From Cymodocea nodosa (Eukaryota; Streptophyta; Magnoliopsida; Alismatales; Cymodoceaceae): DNA of 64,000 nucleotides. Below the pieces are notes generated by a model that was given only the letters and a program-made list of their open reading frames with translations, did no database searches and had not been told where the DNA came from. Below, one piece after another: positions 49,501-62,912 of this stretch (position 1 is its first letter; the number at the start of each line of letters is the position of its first letter). The translations under genes and the position numbers were made by a program. The DNA lies in NCBI GenBank assembly GCA_036874045.1, contig CM072347.1:622501-686500 (forward strand), read 5' to 3'.

Positions 49501-51089
49501 GGGGCAAGCATGTCTAACGTAATATACTAGTGCCCATTGCTTTTTCCTGAAGCACCTTGCATATTAATTTATTCAAAGGAATTAAATGTATTGGTCGCTT
49601 AGTTTGTTTGAAGATTTTGAATTTAAGTGTTATGGCCTCATTACCAATTCTAATATGAACTTTCATATGTTTAGCTTTTAAAATGAACTTGGTAAATTTC
49701 GTTGAGGTGACTTGCTGATTCTCTTATCATTATTTTAAGTAGTTTTTATTGATCTATCCTTTAATTGTGACAGTGCATTGTATCGATTTTATGAACATAT
49801 GACAAGTCCAATTCCCTTTACATCTCATCTATGTAAACATTATAAATTTCACTACAATGTGGGTATAAGAGAATATAGGTATGGGAAAGGAAATTTGTTC
49901 TTGTTCTATGAGTTATTTAGGTACTCACATGGATGTCAAGGAAGAGAATTATCATGAACCATACCTTTGTTTTGATTTCTCTTTTCTTTGAGCGTAGTAA
50001 ATCAGGTATGCTTCTTTTAGCCTTTACCTTATTTATTATGAATCAAATGCATGATAACTTACCTTGAAAATAATGCACGGTTTGGGTAAAGAGAGCTTGC
50101 ATGATTTATTATGAATTTTGTGTTTATTTAGATAGTATACTGTTGTTGTGATTTTTGTTTAGGATTATTTCTGTTCAAATCTAGACATTTATTTATTTGT
50201 GATTAAAGTCAATTCTAATTATCTTGAACGCCATGCATGATCTTGGTTTTTGCTTTTTGTGCCTCCTGATTTATTAGTTTCGGTAATCATAGAGTGCGGA
50301 AGAACATAGCACTGTCGATGCAACCATGGAGAGGGAGAAAGACACGTAACTTATATTAAGTGATTACAGCACACGCATAAAATCTTTATAATCCTAATTT
50401 TAGTATGATTATTTATACGATGGTTATCCTTTATATTTGATCATAGGCGGAGCTTGAACTGCAGTTGAATTGGATGGCCAGCCTTGTCCCTCCTTCCACC
50501 TCTCTTCTCTCTTTACTTCATATTATTATTACTATTAAAGTCACCAGAATTATTTCAAAAATTTCATGCATGAGTCATGAATCTGGAAGCTTAGAATTAT
50601 AAATCAAGGTAAATTAGTGCGCCCTCAAATTTAACCAGTTATATCTTTATCAATTCTTAATGAATTCGAGTAAAACAAGAATTCACATGAAAATATTTAA
50701 AAGCTTTTTGGGACAACAAAAAACTGGAGCTGAGATGATCACCTAAGATTGACTTCCGTAAAATTTCATGGATTTAAATCACACTCAATCCATCACGAAA
50801 AACTTTGAGATTTTGCATCATGTTAAAATTTTGATTCACCAATGCTCTCAGAAAATACAGAGCGAACCACTTTGTGGTATTATTTATAAATTTACAACAA
50901 AAGTTCATCGATGAATGGATGTCTCTAAACAGTAATTTCTCACTAAGATACAATATACGCAGAATCATTTTTCCAAAATGAATTGAAACAAACAAATTAA
51001 ATTTAGAAACATATATCACTCCTGGGAATAAATAACTCACTGTAGAACCATATTACTGCGGCGTGCCTTCGAATGTTTTTGTGAAGTAA

Positions 51090-52634
51090 TCACTTAGAAC
51101 TCGAAGTCAACAGCAACTCATCAGCCATTTCTTTGACGAGCTTCCAGGCGGCGAGGACGTGCGTCTCGTCCGTCAAGGTGGCACCGACGGCGAATCGTAT
51201 CACGTACACACCGCCGAGCACGGTGTGCGTCATGTACGCCCTGCCGCTCTCGTTGATCTTCACGAGAAGCCTCTGGTTCAGAGCATTTGTCTCCTCCTGC
51301 CCTTCCATGGAAATGGCGGACTTGGCCGGGTTGAGACGGAAGCAGACCAATGCGAATCTCCTGGGCACCACCACCTCGAAACGGGAGTCGCACCTCACCA
51401 TCCGCTCGAAGGTCCTGGCCAGGTGCACGTCGCTCCTGATGTGGGAGCGCAGGTTTCGGGCGCCGTAACATCGGATGACCATGTACAGCTTCAACGCCCT
51501 GAAGCGTCGCCCCACCCCTACCTGCCAGTCCTTGTAGTCCACCACCGCCCCCGTCTCGGTGGCCCGATTCTTCAGGTACTCCGGGTCGATGTTCAGGGAC
51601 TCCACCAGGGGGGTGCGGTCCCTCACCCAAAGGCAGCAACAGTCCAGGCACGTCAAAAGCCACTTGTGCGGGCTCATGCTAATCGAGTCCACCCGCTCCA
51701 ACCCCTCGAAGTGATGCCTGAACTCGGGGCATATGCACGCACTCCCGGCGTACGCCGCGTCCACGTGCACCCAAGCTTGGTGGCTCCTCGCCACATCCGC
51801 TAAGGCACCTACCGGGTCCACCGCCGTGGACGAGGTGGTGCCCACCGTGGCGCAGAAGTAGGTGGGCACCAGCCCCGCCGCCACATCCGCGTCCATGGCC
51901 TCCTTCAGACACTGGGGCGACAGGGAGAAGGCCGACTCCTGATGCGTCTTGATCGCCCTCACGTTGCACGGTGCGAACCCGGCGATCTTACAGGCCTTGG
52001 TGAAGGTGGAGTGTGTCTGATCCGAGGCGTAGGCCGTCAGGCTGCTGGCGTCCTTCAGGCCGTGGCGCTTCATGGTGGAGTCCCTGGCGGCCACGAGGGT
52101 GCACAGCATGGCCTCGCTGGTGGTGGCCTGGACGACGCCGCCACCTGTACCTCCGCTAGAGAAGTGGAAGCAGGTGGGGAGATGGAGGAGTTGCGCCATC
52201 CAGTCCACGACTAGAGTCTCCAGCTCGGTGACGGCTGGGGAGGCGAGCCAGTTGAAGGACACGGGGTTGAGAGCGGAGGCGAGGAGGTCCGCGGAGAGGG
52301 CTGCGGAAGACAGCGTGGCGGAGAAGTAGGCGAAGAAGTTGGGACTGGCCCAGTGGGTCATGCCGGGGAGGACGGCGGAGGAGATCTCCCTCAGCACCGC
52401 ATCGAAGGGCTCGGGGTTTGGGGGCGGGGACGAGGGGAGGAGAGGCCGGAGGTATCCCGGCTCCACCGACGGGAGGACGGGGTATGTCCCGACGGATCTG
52501 TAGTAGTCGAGGATGAAATCGACGGTCTTGTGGGATTGGTCCTTGAATTCGTCGAGGTCCAGTGGGTTGAAGCCTTGGACGGAAGGAGGAGAAAGCAGCA
52601 TCTCATGCTGAGTGGGTGGGTCGATACTTCCCAT
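51090..52634 (-). CDS. TDC: Aromatic L-amino acid decarboxylase, tryptophan decarboxylase-like (copy 6)
   Basis: The protein is identical to copy 1. This unit differs from units 1 to 5 only at 53970, about 1.3 kb upstream of the ATG, in the spacer. Gene, leader and core promoter match the consensus. Confidence 0.95.
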   Translation of the reverse strand: MGSIDPPTQHEMLLSPPSVQGFNPLDLDEFKDQSHKTVDFILDYYRSVGTYPVLPSVEPGYLRPLLPSSPPPNPEPFDAVLREISSAVLPGMTHWASPNFFAYFSATLSSAALSADLLASALNPVSFNWLASPAVTELETLVVDWMAQLLHLPTCFHFSSGGTGGGVVQATTSEAMLCTLVAARDSTMKRHGLKDASSLTAYASDQTHSTFTKACKIAGFAPCNVRAIKTHQESAFSLSPQCLKEAMDADVAAGLVPTYFCATVGTTSSTAVDPVGALADVARSHQAWVHVDAAYAGSACICPEFRHHFEGLERVDSISMSPHKWLLTCLDCCCLWVRDRTPLVESLNIDPEYLKNRATETGAVVDYKDWQVGVGRRFRALKLYMVIRCYGARNLRSHIRSDVHLARTFERMVRCDSRFEVVVPRRFALVCFRLNPAKSAISMEGQEETNALNQRLLVKINESGRAYMTHTVLGGVYVIRFAVGATLTDETHVLAAWKLVKEMADELLLTSSSK

Positions 52635-52966
52635 GTTGCTTCGTTCGAGTTGGGCGGAGACGATTGATTGATGGATGGATGGATCGAATGCAGGTGGGAG
52701 AGGGAAGCTGGATCGATGTGGCGGAGGGTCAGTCTAAGGTATTAGGATTGATTGATGGATGTACGTTGTTGTGAAGAAGTTGGCGCTGCGAGGCATCGAT
52801 TTAAATAGCAACACCAACGTACGTACATTACACCCATCCAATGAATTACGAACCAGAGGAGGAGGAAGCTTCGGGTTAGGACGAGAAAAAAATTTCACCA
52901 AGTCGTAGAGTCCAAAGGATGCCACGCAGCCGCCACCCATTTGGATTTTGTGAAGGACACGTGGTA
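52635..52966 (-). promoter_or_regulatory. Promoter and leader of decarboxylase copy 6
   Basis: The TATTTAAA box is at 52800-52807 and the G-box at 52958-52963 on the minus strand. No variant was seen. Confidence 0.75.
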
Positions 52967-54317
52967 TCATCCTTTGAAATGATCAAGGGCTCCGTCGCAC
53001 AAGTCAGCGGACGACCAAGAAGATCATCCGCACGCCTCCGGTACGTTTGTGGTCAGGACTCGTTTAGCCTCCTTACCGGCGCCATCCACCGTAAATTACA
53101 AATATATTCTTGAACTTACTATTTTATCCTACAATCAATTGATAACGAGAGAGAAAGTTCATCCTTTGTTAACTCAGGTTTTATCCTTAAATCCTATATT
53201 TACATTTTCTTATTATTTCATATGATATTATTTGATAACAATCATCTTTTATCGTCATAAATTGTAAAATTCATATTTTAGGATAAAAGCTATATTTTAT
53301 CATCATAAATCATATTACATCATTTTCTATTGTAAAAATCATATTTTGTGTATAAACTTGTGACGAGTATTGGACAATTGTATATAATTAAATTTATATT
53401 CTGTTACTTTTAGTTATTTTTTGTCACGTTCCTTAGTATATATAAATATTCATATTTCTGTTAATTTTTTGTAATTTTCTCTTTCATTATTTTATATAAC
53501 TTTTTGAATCTTTCTTCCTATTTCTTTTCATTAATTCCTGAAATAAGGCGGCGTATGAGTTTGGTTGTGATCATTAATCCCACTTCGACCAATTCAAAGT
53601 ATAATGTGCAAAAAGCAGAAATGCATATCCGCACGTAGCATTTTACAAATACAACGTTTGCAAATTAAAGGCTATGAAAGAGGAAAATGAACTCTCTTTC
53701 TCTCGGTGTACCACGTGGAAATAAGAATAAAGATGCCACTCATCGGCCAACCATCTTCGTGGAAAAGGTTTGGTTGACGCTTACGGATGTAATTGTAATA
53801 TGGCATTGAAGTAAATTTATACAAGTAATACCCGTAAATATAAAATAAGTCACAAATGTAGAATAATTTTATATAAATTAATGTAAAGAGTAAACTTTGA
53901 TTAATAGATGATAAAACTTTTTACATATTATCAATTAATTTTAAGATAAAATGTTACGTTGAAAAAGTCCTGCATACCTGCAAATGCAAGCTGACGTGGG
54001 ACAATCAAGTTACCGAAAGAACATTCTATTAATTTGATCATATGACGTACAAAGTCATGGTTTCTATTATATATATAATCGACTAAATCAATTTTAAAAA
54101 ATGTTAGAGCAAGTACGTTCGTTCTCACAAGTCAGCGGACGACCAAGACTTATTCCAACGAATCCGTGACGACGCCGTAGGTGGCTGCCTCATCACGAGT
54201 TAAACCTTAAAAATCGTAAATATCGACAGTCGAAGATGGACGCGGCGTGTGGTAATCAGATTGTCCAGGTAGATGACGCTTGCTTAACTTCGTATCAAGA
54301 CTTCCCAACAGGAATTT

Positions 54318-54582
54318 TTACCACGTGGGCGCCTACAACCCTGAGTACGACCAGAAGCTTCCTCATCAGTTTCTTAATTCCTCACGTACCCATGCATGAA
54401 TTTTATGATGGATGCTTTTTGTGCGAACATTGTTGTCGCTAGCTATATTTAAATCGAAGCTCGGCCGCGCAAGTTCTTCACAACAACGTACATCCATCTA
54501 CAGCTTGCGACCATCAATCAATCCTAATACCTTAGACGATCGATCGATCGATCGATCGTCTCCGGGCCAACTCGAACGAACC
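54318..54582 (+). promoter_or_regulatory. Orphan inverted promoter copy, unit 6
   Basis: The G-box is at 54322-54327 and the TATATTTAAA box at 54444-54453. It is unchanged from unit 1. The seventh copy would lie just beyond the window. Confidence 0.85.
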
Positions 54583-55042
54583 AATATTTGTTAGACGAGC
54601 GTTGGTAGTCCTTCTCGGGGGCGTTGATGATCTCGATTGGAGTTTCCAACCTTTGGTTGGCATACACATGAGCGACGATGGTTGTCCTTCACGTAGTTTT
54701 GTCGATCAACGGAGGAAGAGCGTATTAGCATGATTGAAAAGCGGAGAATGAGGATGGAATGGTACTTCCGATCTTATTGAACACTATTTTCCACAAAATA
54801 TCCTTTCAATGAGTATCGTATTTTTATTTTATTTTGTTTTGTTTGCTCTTCGATTATATCTCGTCATGTACCATAGATTTTATCTTGAAAATAAAGTCTA
54901 TTGTATTGGAGGTGACAATTTTCTCTAAGTAGAACGACGGCAAATCATCTTGTTATTCGTGGATGGCAACACATTGGAGAACAACTGTTGGATCGACGTG
55001 TGGTTAGTCTAGAGTTGATTGTTTAGAAGACTGAAAGGACAC

Positions 55043-55076
<34 letters not shown>

Positions 55077-56175
55077 GGATACAAGTAGCATAAAACCATC
55101 TAAATTAACACATACGCAAGTATCTCTATGACAGGCGTAGTTGCATGAAAGTTGTGATTGCAATACGTTGGATGAGCAGTTGGTGGTTCGCACAAACCTG
55201 TGGAGTGCATGAAAGCTGTTCGTTCAAGTGATGCAGTCTAGGATAGGCAAGTTGATGGCAGCGTGTTCGCATGATTTTGAGTGATCCACATTTTTTTCCC
55301 AATGCATACGGATGACTTCGGGTGCATTAGACAATATACTTTTATTAATCTTCTTTACAATAGAAAGAAGATTGAGGAAGGGCACTACTTAATGACTCTT
55401 CTCCAGGTGACAGATGAAGAGGTTCGAAAGCACAACAAAGGACATGCTCTTTTGTGATAGAATATATGGATGATGGGAAGTGGGATCGGAGGCATTTTTG
55501 TTCATAGTTTTATTTGACTTTTATTTAATTATCTTACCAAAACATTATCCCCTTTTACCATGAATTGTAATTATCGTACATATGATGTATATATTATTTA
55601 CAATGTCCTTGTAATTAGTTGTAAATATTTTTGTACTTTGGACTAGTCAATAATGTAGTTCTAACTTAGTTTAATTCGTGAGATTAATTAGCACCCTATT
55701 CCTTATAGTTTTTTAAGATTGATTCACGACTTCTTGCAGATTTCACCAATACTTGTTCACATACTTCGTTAGACGTCGTACACTTAGTTATTTTAAACTT
55801 AAAGTTAAATATTTTCAAATAAGTTTTTAGCTTCGTTGCAAAAGAATTGGCCTAACCAATTTAGGATTCCGGAAGGTTTAGGTTTAATTTAATTTAATTT
55901 AATTAGGTTAGGATAGTTATGGATAAATTAGATTTAGTTATGACAATTAGATGCAGTTTAATTTAAATTTAGGTTAGTGGAAATCTAGATATAGTTTATT
56001 AATAGCTTTATATTTAGGAGTAGGATTAAGTTAGATTTAGTTGGGAGTAGTTTAAATTCGTTTTAGAATGGCTTTAGTGTTAAATTAGATTTTACATTAA
56101 GTTAGTCATGACGTAGGATAACTAAATCTTAGTTATAAATTTAGGCATAGTTTGAATTTAGTTTAGATGTAATAG

Positions 56176-59100
56176 AAATGGTATGCGTCAGTTGTGCACT
56201 ACTTTGTGATCGAGTACTCACCGTCGCCGTATCGAGGAATGGAAGGAAGCAAGAAGGAAAACATTAGAAGAGAAGGTAGAAAGATGAAAGTTTTATTGAT
56301 AAATGGACTACCAAGGCAAAGAACCTTGACAATCCAAAACAAGATGTCCTTAGCTTTTAAATAGGAAAACAAGGATAATGTGTAATTACTAACTGATAGC
56401 AATTACTAAACATAGGAAATGCTAATTAAGATACTAATTACTCCTTCCATGTGCAGGAATGGAAAATCCAGTGGAGGCCCCATAGATTGGGCCTTAATTT
56501 GGGGTAATGACAGCTTCCCCCGAAATATCTGGAAAGTAGTTAAGGAATTCACTATAATCAAACCAAGTAGCTTCTTCTTTAGTCCATGCATGCCACTGAA
56601 TTAATAGTTGAGGGACTAGTTGTTCATCACGATGGATTATGCGTTGTTGTAGTACTTTAGCTGGTTGTATTTCAATAGGTGGACTTGGAAGTTCTGGTGA
56701 GTTTATTGTTGGAGGACAGTAGTGATGTGGTTTCAATTGAGAGACATGAAAGACTGGATGAATTTTTGAGTCGGATGGAAGTTGTAATTCGTAAGTAACC
56801 ACTCCAACATGTTTACTGATCTTGTATGGCCCATAATAGTGAGGTTGATGGAGTTTAGGTGTGTCGCATCCTCTAGTCGAAATTGGTTGGTATGGCTGGA
56901 GCTTAACATTGGCTTGATCACCGATGTTGTACTCCTTCTCACGATGATCCTTATCCTTTATTTGTTTCATCCAGTTTTGTGTTGTTTGGAGGTTACGACG
57001 GAGATCTTGTAGGACTTCATCTCTGTTTCTTGCCTACACCACTAGCCCAATATCTCTGACCATTCTTGGTATATATGACAAGAGCATAGGTGGAGGAGTG
57101 TCGTGTAGAGCTTGATATGGGAGGCGCCTGTGGACGAAAGGTGAGCGACGTTGTAGGAATACTCCACCTAGGAAAGTCATGATGTCCACATAACATTGTA
57201 GGTGTAGAGTGGTAGAAGCGCCTAGGGTAAGTTTCAAGGCATCTATTTAATGCTTCACTTTGGCCATCAGATTTTGGGTGACATGCTGAGCTCATACAGA
57301 GCTTTGTTCCCATTTGCGAGAAAAATTCCTTCCAGAAGTTGCTAGTAAAAAGGAGATCACGGTCGCTCGCTCGCTATTGTTTTTTGGTACTCCATGCAAC
57401 TTGACAATGTTGGCGACGAGTGTGTGGGCTATGGATCGTGCTGAATATGGGTGCTTGAGAGCTAGGAAGTGGTCAAACTTAGTTAGCCAATCTACTACAA
57501 CCATTATTGTTGTATAACCTTTGGATTTTGGCAACCATTGATGAAATCCAAGGCTATGTCATGCCAAGGTTGCTCTGGAATGGGGAGAGGTCGAAGAAGA
57601 CTTGTTGGCTTAAGGTGCTCTGCTTTGCATTGTTGGCGTGTGGGACAATTGCAGACATACATACTCCTTTACTTCTTTTGAGATTCCCTTCCAGTAGAAA
57701 CTCTTTTTTAAGGCCTCTAATGTCTTCTTGTAGCCTTGGTGTCCTCCTACCTTCTTGTCGTGTACCTCGACAATCAATTATTGACCAATGTTTGTTTTCA
57801 CTTGATGAAATAGTTTGTGTCATCAATATAACATGCCTCCATGGAGAGAATAACATGAGTTGGAGAGTTTACCGTCCACATAATCCTACATTTTCTCTCA
57901 CAAGTAGCTATCTTCTTTGTATGCCCTTTTGCTTGTAAGAAACCAAGTTGCCTAGGGATCTAAAATTGTAGCAGATTCCATATTAATTGTTTGTTGTGAT
58001 AATGCATTTGCTGCTCCATTATGGCACCCCTTTTTGTATTGTACATGAAAATCAAATCTCATGAATTTTAGGAGCCACTTTTGTCGTGCATTAGTGTGTA
58101 ACCTTTGATCTAATAAGTATATTAAGCTCTCATGATCCGTTCTAATCATGAATTGTCCACCCAGCAAGTAATTCCTCCAACGCTAAATTGCTATTGCTGA
58201 GGTTGTCGTCTCCTTCTCGTATATGGGAAGATCATGTTTCTTCCTTTAAATGGTTGGCTAAGGAAAGCAATAGGTCTTTCCTTTTGCATCAGTACGACTC
58301 CTATGCCGTCTGAGCAAGCGTCGCATTCAATCACAAAAGGCTCATTGTAATTGGGAAGTGCTAGAACGAGCACGGTGATCGTGGAGTTTTTGAGTTGTTG
58401 GAAAGTGACGTGACATTCCAACATCCATTCGAAAGCTCCCTATCTTAGTTGTTATGTTAAGGGTCTCGCTATCATCCCATATGTCTTGATAAATCAAAGA
58501 TAATACCAAGTGAGTCTGAGGAACCCTCTAAGTTCTCGGACATTCTTGGGCTAGGGCCGGCCATTCTTTTACTACTTGCAGTTTATCATTTTCGATGGCA
58601 ACTCTCTAACTTGAGATGACATGCCTCAAGTATTGAATCTGTTGGGTGCCGAGCATGCAGTTTGATCACTTTGATTTGAGGTGATGGTCGACCATGAGTT
58701 GAAGGACGAGTCACACATGCTCGAGATGACTCTCCATATTTGGGCCGTAGATTAAGAGCTCATTGAAGGAAATTAAGACATTTTCGAAAATACTCGTTGA
58801 AGAGCTCATTCAAAAGAGATTGAAATGTCGTCGGAGCATTGGTTAGTTCGAACGACATGACAAGATACTCAAAGTGTACTTGATGAGTACGAACGGTTGT
58901 CTTGAACGTATCTTCCGCTCGCATTCATACTTGGTGATAGCTTGAACGAACATCTAGCTTAGAGTATGCATAATTCTCTCCCAGTTCATCCAAGAGGTCA
59001 TCCACCAATTGTGTAGGGTATTTATCCTTCACTGTTTGTTTATTAAGATCGTGATAGTCGACACATAGTCTCCAATCGCTTGTCTTCCTTTTGACCAGTA

Positions 59101-59446
59101 GAACTAGAGCAATGTAAGGGCTTGAGTTGGGTCTAATAAGACCATCCTAGAGTAACTCACGAAGATGAGCTTCCATTGCAGCTTTTTGTTGAGGGAAATA
59201 TCAATAGGGTCTGTAGTTGAAGGGTTTGCTCCCTATTTTCAAAGGAATGCCATGATCTTGTGGTTATTTATAAGGACAATAAAGATAGAAATTTTCACAC
59301 AAACAACATTTATTTGAGCTTATATATATATGATCTGTCTGTCGACATCCTTATTAAGTTGGTTCGATTTGTGTTTCTTGTTTGTAGGTGTGTCTTTGAC
59401 TTTTGTTCATATACATCCTAAAATTCTTTTATTATTCTTTTAACAT
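56176..59446 (-). mobile_element. Chromovirus relic, unit 6
   Basis: It has the same breaks as unit 1: chromodomain-like segment 56494-57036, integrase pieces 57017-57856, RNase H pieces 57952-58424. It is the last copy in the window. Confidence 0.85.
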
Positions 59447-61035
59447 GGGGCAAGCATGTCTAACGTAATATACTAGTGCCCATTGCTTTTTCCTGAAGCA
59501 CCTTGCATATTAATTTATTCAAAGGAATTAAATGTATTGGTCGCTTAGTTTGTTTGAAGATTTTGAATTTAAGTGTTATGGCCTCATTACCAATTCTAAT
59601 ATGAACTTTCATATGTTTAGCTTTTAAAATGAACTTGGTAAATTTCGTTGAGGTGACTTGCTGATTCTCTTATCATTATTTTAAGTAGTTTTTATTGATC
59701 TATCCTTTAATTGTGACAGTGCATTGTATCGATTTTATGAACATATGACAAGTCCAATTCCCTTTACATCTCATCTATGTAAACATTATAAATTTCACTA
59801 CAATGTGGGTATAAGAGAATATAGGTATGGGAAAGGAAATTTGTTCTTGTTCTATGAGTTATTTAGGTACTCACATGGATGTCAAGGAAGAGAATTATCA
59901 TGAACCATACCTTTGTTTTGATTTCTCTTTTCTTTGAGCGTAGTAAATCAGGTATGCTTCTTTTAGCCTTTACCTTATTTATTATGAATCAAATGCATGA
60001 TAACTTACCTTGAAAATAATGCACGGTTTGGGTAAAGAGAGCTTGCATGATTTATTATGAATTTTGTGTTTATTTAGATAGTATACTGTTGTTGTGATTT
60101 TTGTTTAGGATTATTTCTGTTCAAATCTAGACATTTATTTATTTGTGATTAAAGTCAATTCTAATTATCTTGAACGCCATGCATGATCTTGGTTTTTGCT
60201 TTTTGTGCCTCCTGATTTATTAGTTTCGGTAATCATAGAGTACGGAAGAACATAGCACTGTCGATGCAACCATGGAGAGGGAGAAAGACACGTAACTTAT
60301 ATTAAGTGATTACAGCACACGCATAAAATCTTTATAATCCTAATTTTAGTATGATTATTTATACGATGGTTATCCTTTATATTTGATCATAGGCGGAGCT
60401 TGAACTGCAGTTGAATTGGATGGCCAGCCTTGTCCCTCCTTCCACCTCTCTTCTCTCTTTACTTCATATTATTATTACTATTAAAGTCACCAGAATTATT
60501 TCAAAAATTTCATGCATGAGTCATGAATCTGGAAGCTTAGAATTATAAATCAAGGTAAATTAGTGCGCCCTCAAATTTAACCAGTTATATCTTTATCAAT
60601 TCTTAATGAATTCGAGTAAAACAAGAATTCACATGAAAATATTTAAAAGCTTTTTGGGACAACAAAAAACTGGAGCTGAGATGATCACCTAAGATTGACT
60701 TCCGTAAAATTTCATGGATTTAAATCACACTCAATCCATCACGAAAAACTTTGAGATTTTGCATCATGTTAAAATTTTGATTCACCAATGCTCTCAGAAA
60801 ATACAGAGCGAACCACTTTGTGGTATTATTTATAAATTTACAACAAAAGTTCATCGATGAATGGATGTCTCTAAACAGTAATTTCTCACTAAGATACAAT
60901 ATACGCAGAATCATTTTTCCAAAATGAATTGAAACAAACAAATTAAATTTAGAAACATATATCACTCCTGGGAATAAATAACTCACTGTAGAACCATATT
61001 ACTGCGGCGTGCCTTCGAATGTTTTTGTGAAGTAA

Positions 61036-62580
61036 TCACTTAGAACTCGAAGTCAACAGCAACTCATCAGCCATTTCTTTGACGAGCTTCCAGGCGGCGA
61101 GGACGTGCGTCTCGTCCGTCAAGGTGGCACCGACGGCGAATCGTATCACGTACACACCGCCGAGCACGGTGTGCGTCATGTACGCCCTGCCGCTCTCGTT
61201 GATCTTCACGAGAAGCCTCTGGTTCAGAGCATTTGTCTCCTCCTGCCCTTCCATGGAAATGGCGGACTTGGCCGGGTTGAGACGGAAGCAGACCAATGCG
61301 AATCTCCTGGGCACCACCACCTCGAAACGGGAGTCGCACCTCACCATCCGCTCGAAGGTCCTGGCCAGGTGCACGTCGCTCCTGATGTGGGAGCGCAGGT
61401 TTCGGGCGCCGTAACATCGGATGACCATGTACAGCTTCAACGCCCTGAAGCGTCGCCCCACCCCTACCTGCCAGTCCTTGTAGTCCACCACCGCCCCCGT
61501 CTCGGTGGCCCGATTCTTCAGGTACTCCGGGTCGATGTTCAGGGACTCCACCAGGGGGGTGCGGTCCCTCACCCAAAGGCAGCAACAGTCCAGGCACGTC
61601 AAAAGCCACTTGTGCGGGCTCATGCTAATCGAGTCCACCCGCTCCAACCCCTCGAAGTGATGCCTGAACTCGGGGCATATGCACGCACTCCCGGCGTACG
61701 CCGCGTCCACGTGCACCCAAGCTTGGTGGCTCCTCGCCACATCCGCTAAGGCACCTACCGGGTCCACCGCCGTGGACGAGGTGGTGCCCACCGTGGCGCA
61801 GAAGTAGGTGGGCACCAGCCCCGCCGCCACATCCGCGTCCATGGCCTCCTTCAGACACTGGGGCGACAGGGAGAAGGCCGACTCCTGATGCGTCTTGATC
61901 GCCCTCACGTTGCACGGTGCGAACCCGGCGATCTTACAGGCCTTGGTGAAGGTGGAGTGTGTCTGATCCGAGGCGTAGGCCGTCAGGCTGCTGGCGTCCT
62001 TCAGGCCGTGGCGCTTCATGGTGGAGTCCCTGGCGGCCACGAGGGTGCACAGCATGGCCTCGCTGGTGGTGGCCTGGACGACGCCGCCACCTGTACCTCC
62101 GCTAGAGAAGTGGAAGCAGGTGGGGAGATGGAGGAGTTGCGCCATCCAGTCCACGACTAGAGTCTCCAGCTCGGTGACGGCTGGGGAGGCGAGCCAGTTG
62201 AAGGACACGGGGTTGAGAGCGGAGGCGAGGAGGTCCGCGGAGAGGGCTGCGGAAGACAGCGTGGCGGAGAAGTAGGCGAAGAAGTTGGGACTGGCCCAGT
62301 GGGTCATGCCGGGGAGGACGGCGGAGGAGATCTCCCTCAGCACCGCATCGAAGGGCTCGGGGTTTGGGGGCGGGGACGAGGGGAGGAGAGGCCGGAGGTA
62401 TCCCGGCTCCACCGACGGGAGGACGGGGTATGTCCCGACGGATCTGTAGTAGTCGAGGATGAAATCGACGGTCTTGTGGGATTGGTCCTTGAATTCGTCG
62501 AGGTCCATTGGGTTGAAGCCTTGGACGGAAGGAGGAGAAAGCAGCATCTCATGCTGAGTGGGTGGGTCGATACTTCCCAT
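61036..62580 (-). CDS. TDC: Aromatic L-amino acid decarboxylase, tryptophan decarboxylase-like (copy 7, L25M)
   Basis: This is the only copy with a different protein. T at 62508 (G elsewhere) makes codon 25 ATG instead of CTG, giving GFNPMDLDEF. The residue lies in the N-terminal segment before the first conserved helix, away from the PLP site, and Leu to Met is conservative, so activity is probably kept. It also adds a Met codon 24 residues after the usual start, though the MGSI start with its strong context remains. All catalytic residues are unchanged. Confidence 0.95.
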   Translation of the reverse strand: MGSIDPPTQHEMLLSPPSVQGFNPMDLDEFKDQSHKTVDFILDYYRSVGTYPVLPSVEPGYLRPLLPSSPPPNPEPFDAVLREISSAVLPGMTHWASPNFFAYFSATLSSAALSADLLASALNPVSFNWLASPAVTELETLVVDWMAQLLHLPTCFHFSSGGTGGGVVQATTSEAMLCTLVAARDSTMKRHGLKDASSLTAYASDQTHSTFTKACKIAGFAPCNVRAIKTHQESAFSLSPQCLKEAMDADVAAGLVPTYFCATVGTTSSTAVDPVGALADVARSHQAWVHVDAAYAGSACICPEFRHHFEGLERVDSISMSPHKWLLTCLDCCCLWVRDRTPLVESLNIDPEYLKNRATETGAVVDYKDWQVGVGRRFRALKLYMVIRCYGARNLRSHIRSDVHLARTFERMVRCDSRFEVVVPRRFALVCFRLNPAKSAISMEGQEETNALNQRLLVKINESGRAYMTHTVLGGVYVIRFAVGATLTDETHVLAAWKLVKEMADELLLTSSSK

Positions 62581-62912
62581 GTTGCTTCGTTCGAGTTGGG
62601 CGGAGACGATTGATTGATGGATGGATGGATCGAATGCAGGTGGGAGAGGGAAGCTGGATCGATGTGGCGGAGGGTCAGTCTAAGGTATTAGGATTGATTG
62701 ATGGATGTACGTTGTTGTGAAGAAGTTGGCGCTGCGAGGCATCGATTTAAATAGCAACACCAACGTACGTACATTACACCCATCCAATGAATTACGAACC
62801 AGAGGAGGAGGAAGCTTCGGGTTAGGACGAGAAAAAAATTTCACCAAGTCGTAGAGTCCAAAGGATGCCACGCAGCCGCCACCCATTTGGATTTTGTGAA
62901 GGACACGTGGTA
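62581..62912 (-). promoter_or_regulatory. Promoter and leader of decarboxylase copy 7
   Basis: The TATTTAAA box is at 62746-62753 and the G-box at 62904-62909 on the minus strand. The substitutions at 63335 and 63667 lie further upstream in the spacer. Confidence 0.75.

Larger units (their letters stand above)
39781..49726. repeat. Array unit 5 (complete, 9,946 bp)
   Basis: Add 39,780 to unit 1 coordinates. One private substitution was seen, G at 43113 (C elsewhere), about 90 bp beyond the G-box in the upstream flank of the decarboxylase. Confidence 0.95.
49727..59672. repeat. Array unit 6 (complete, 9,946 bp)
   Basis: Add 49,726 to unit 1 coordinates. C at 53970 replaces the A of units 1 to 5. 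Unit 7 has the same C at 63916, the only variant I found shared by two units. Confidence 0.95.
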
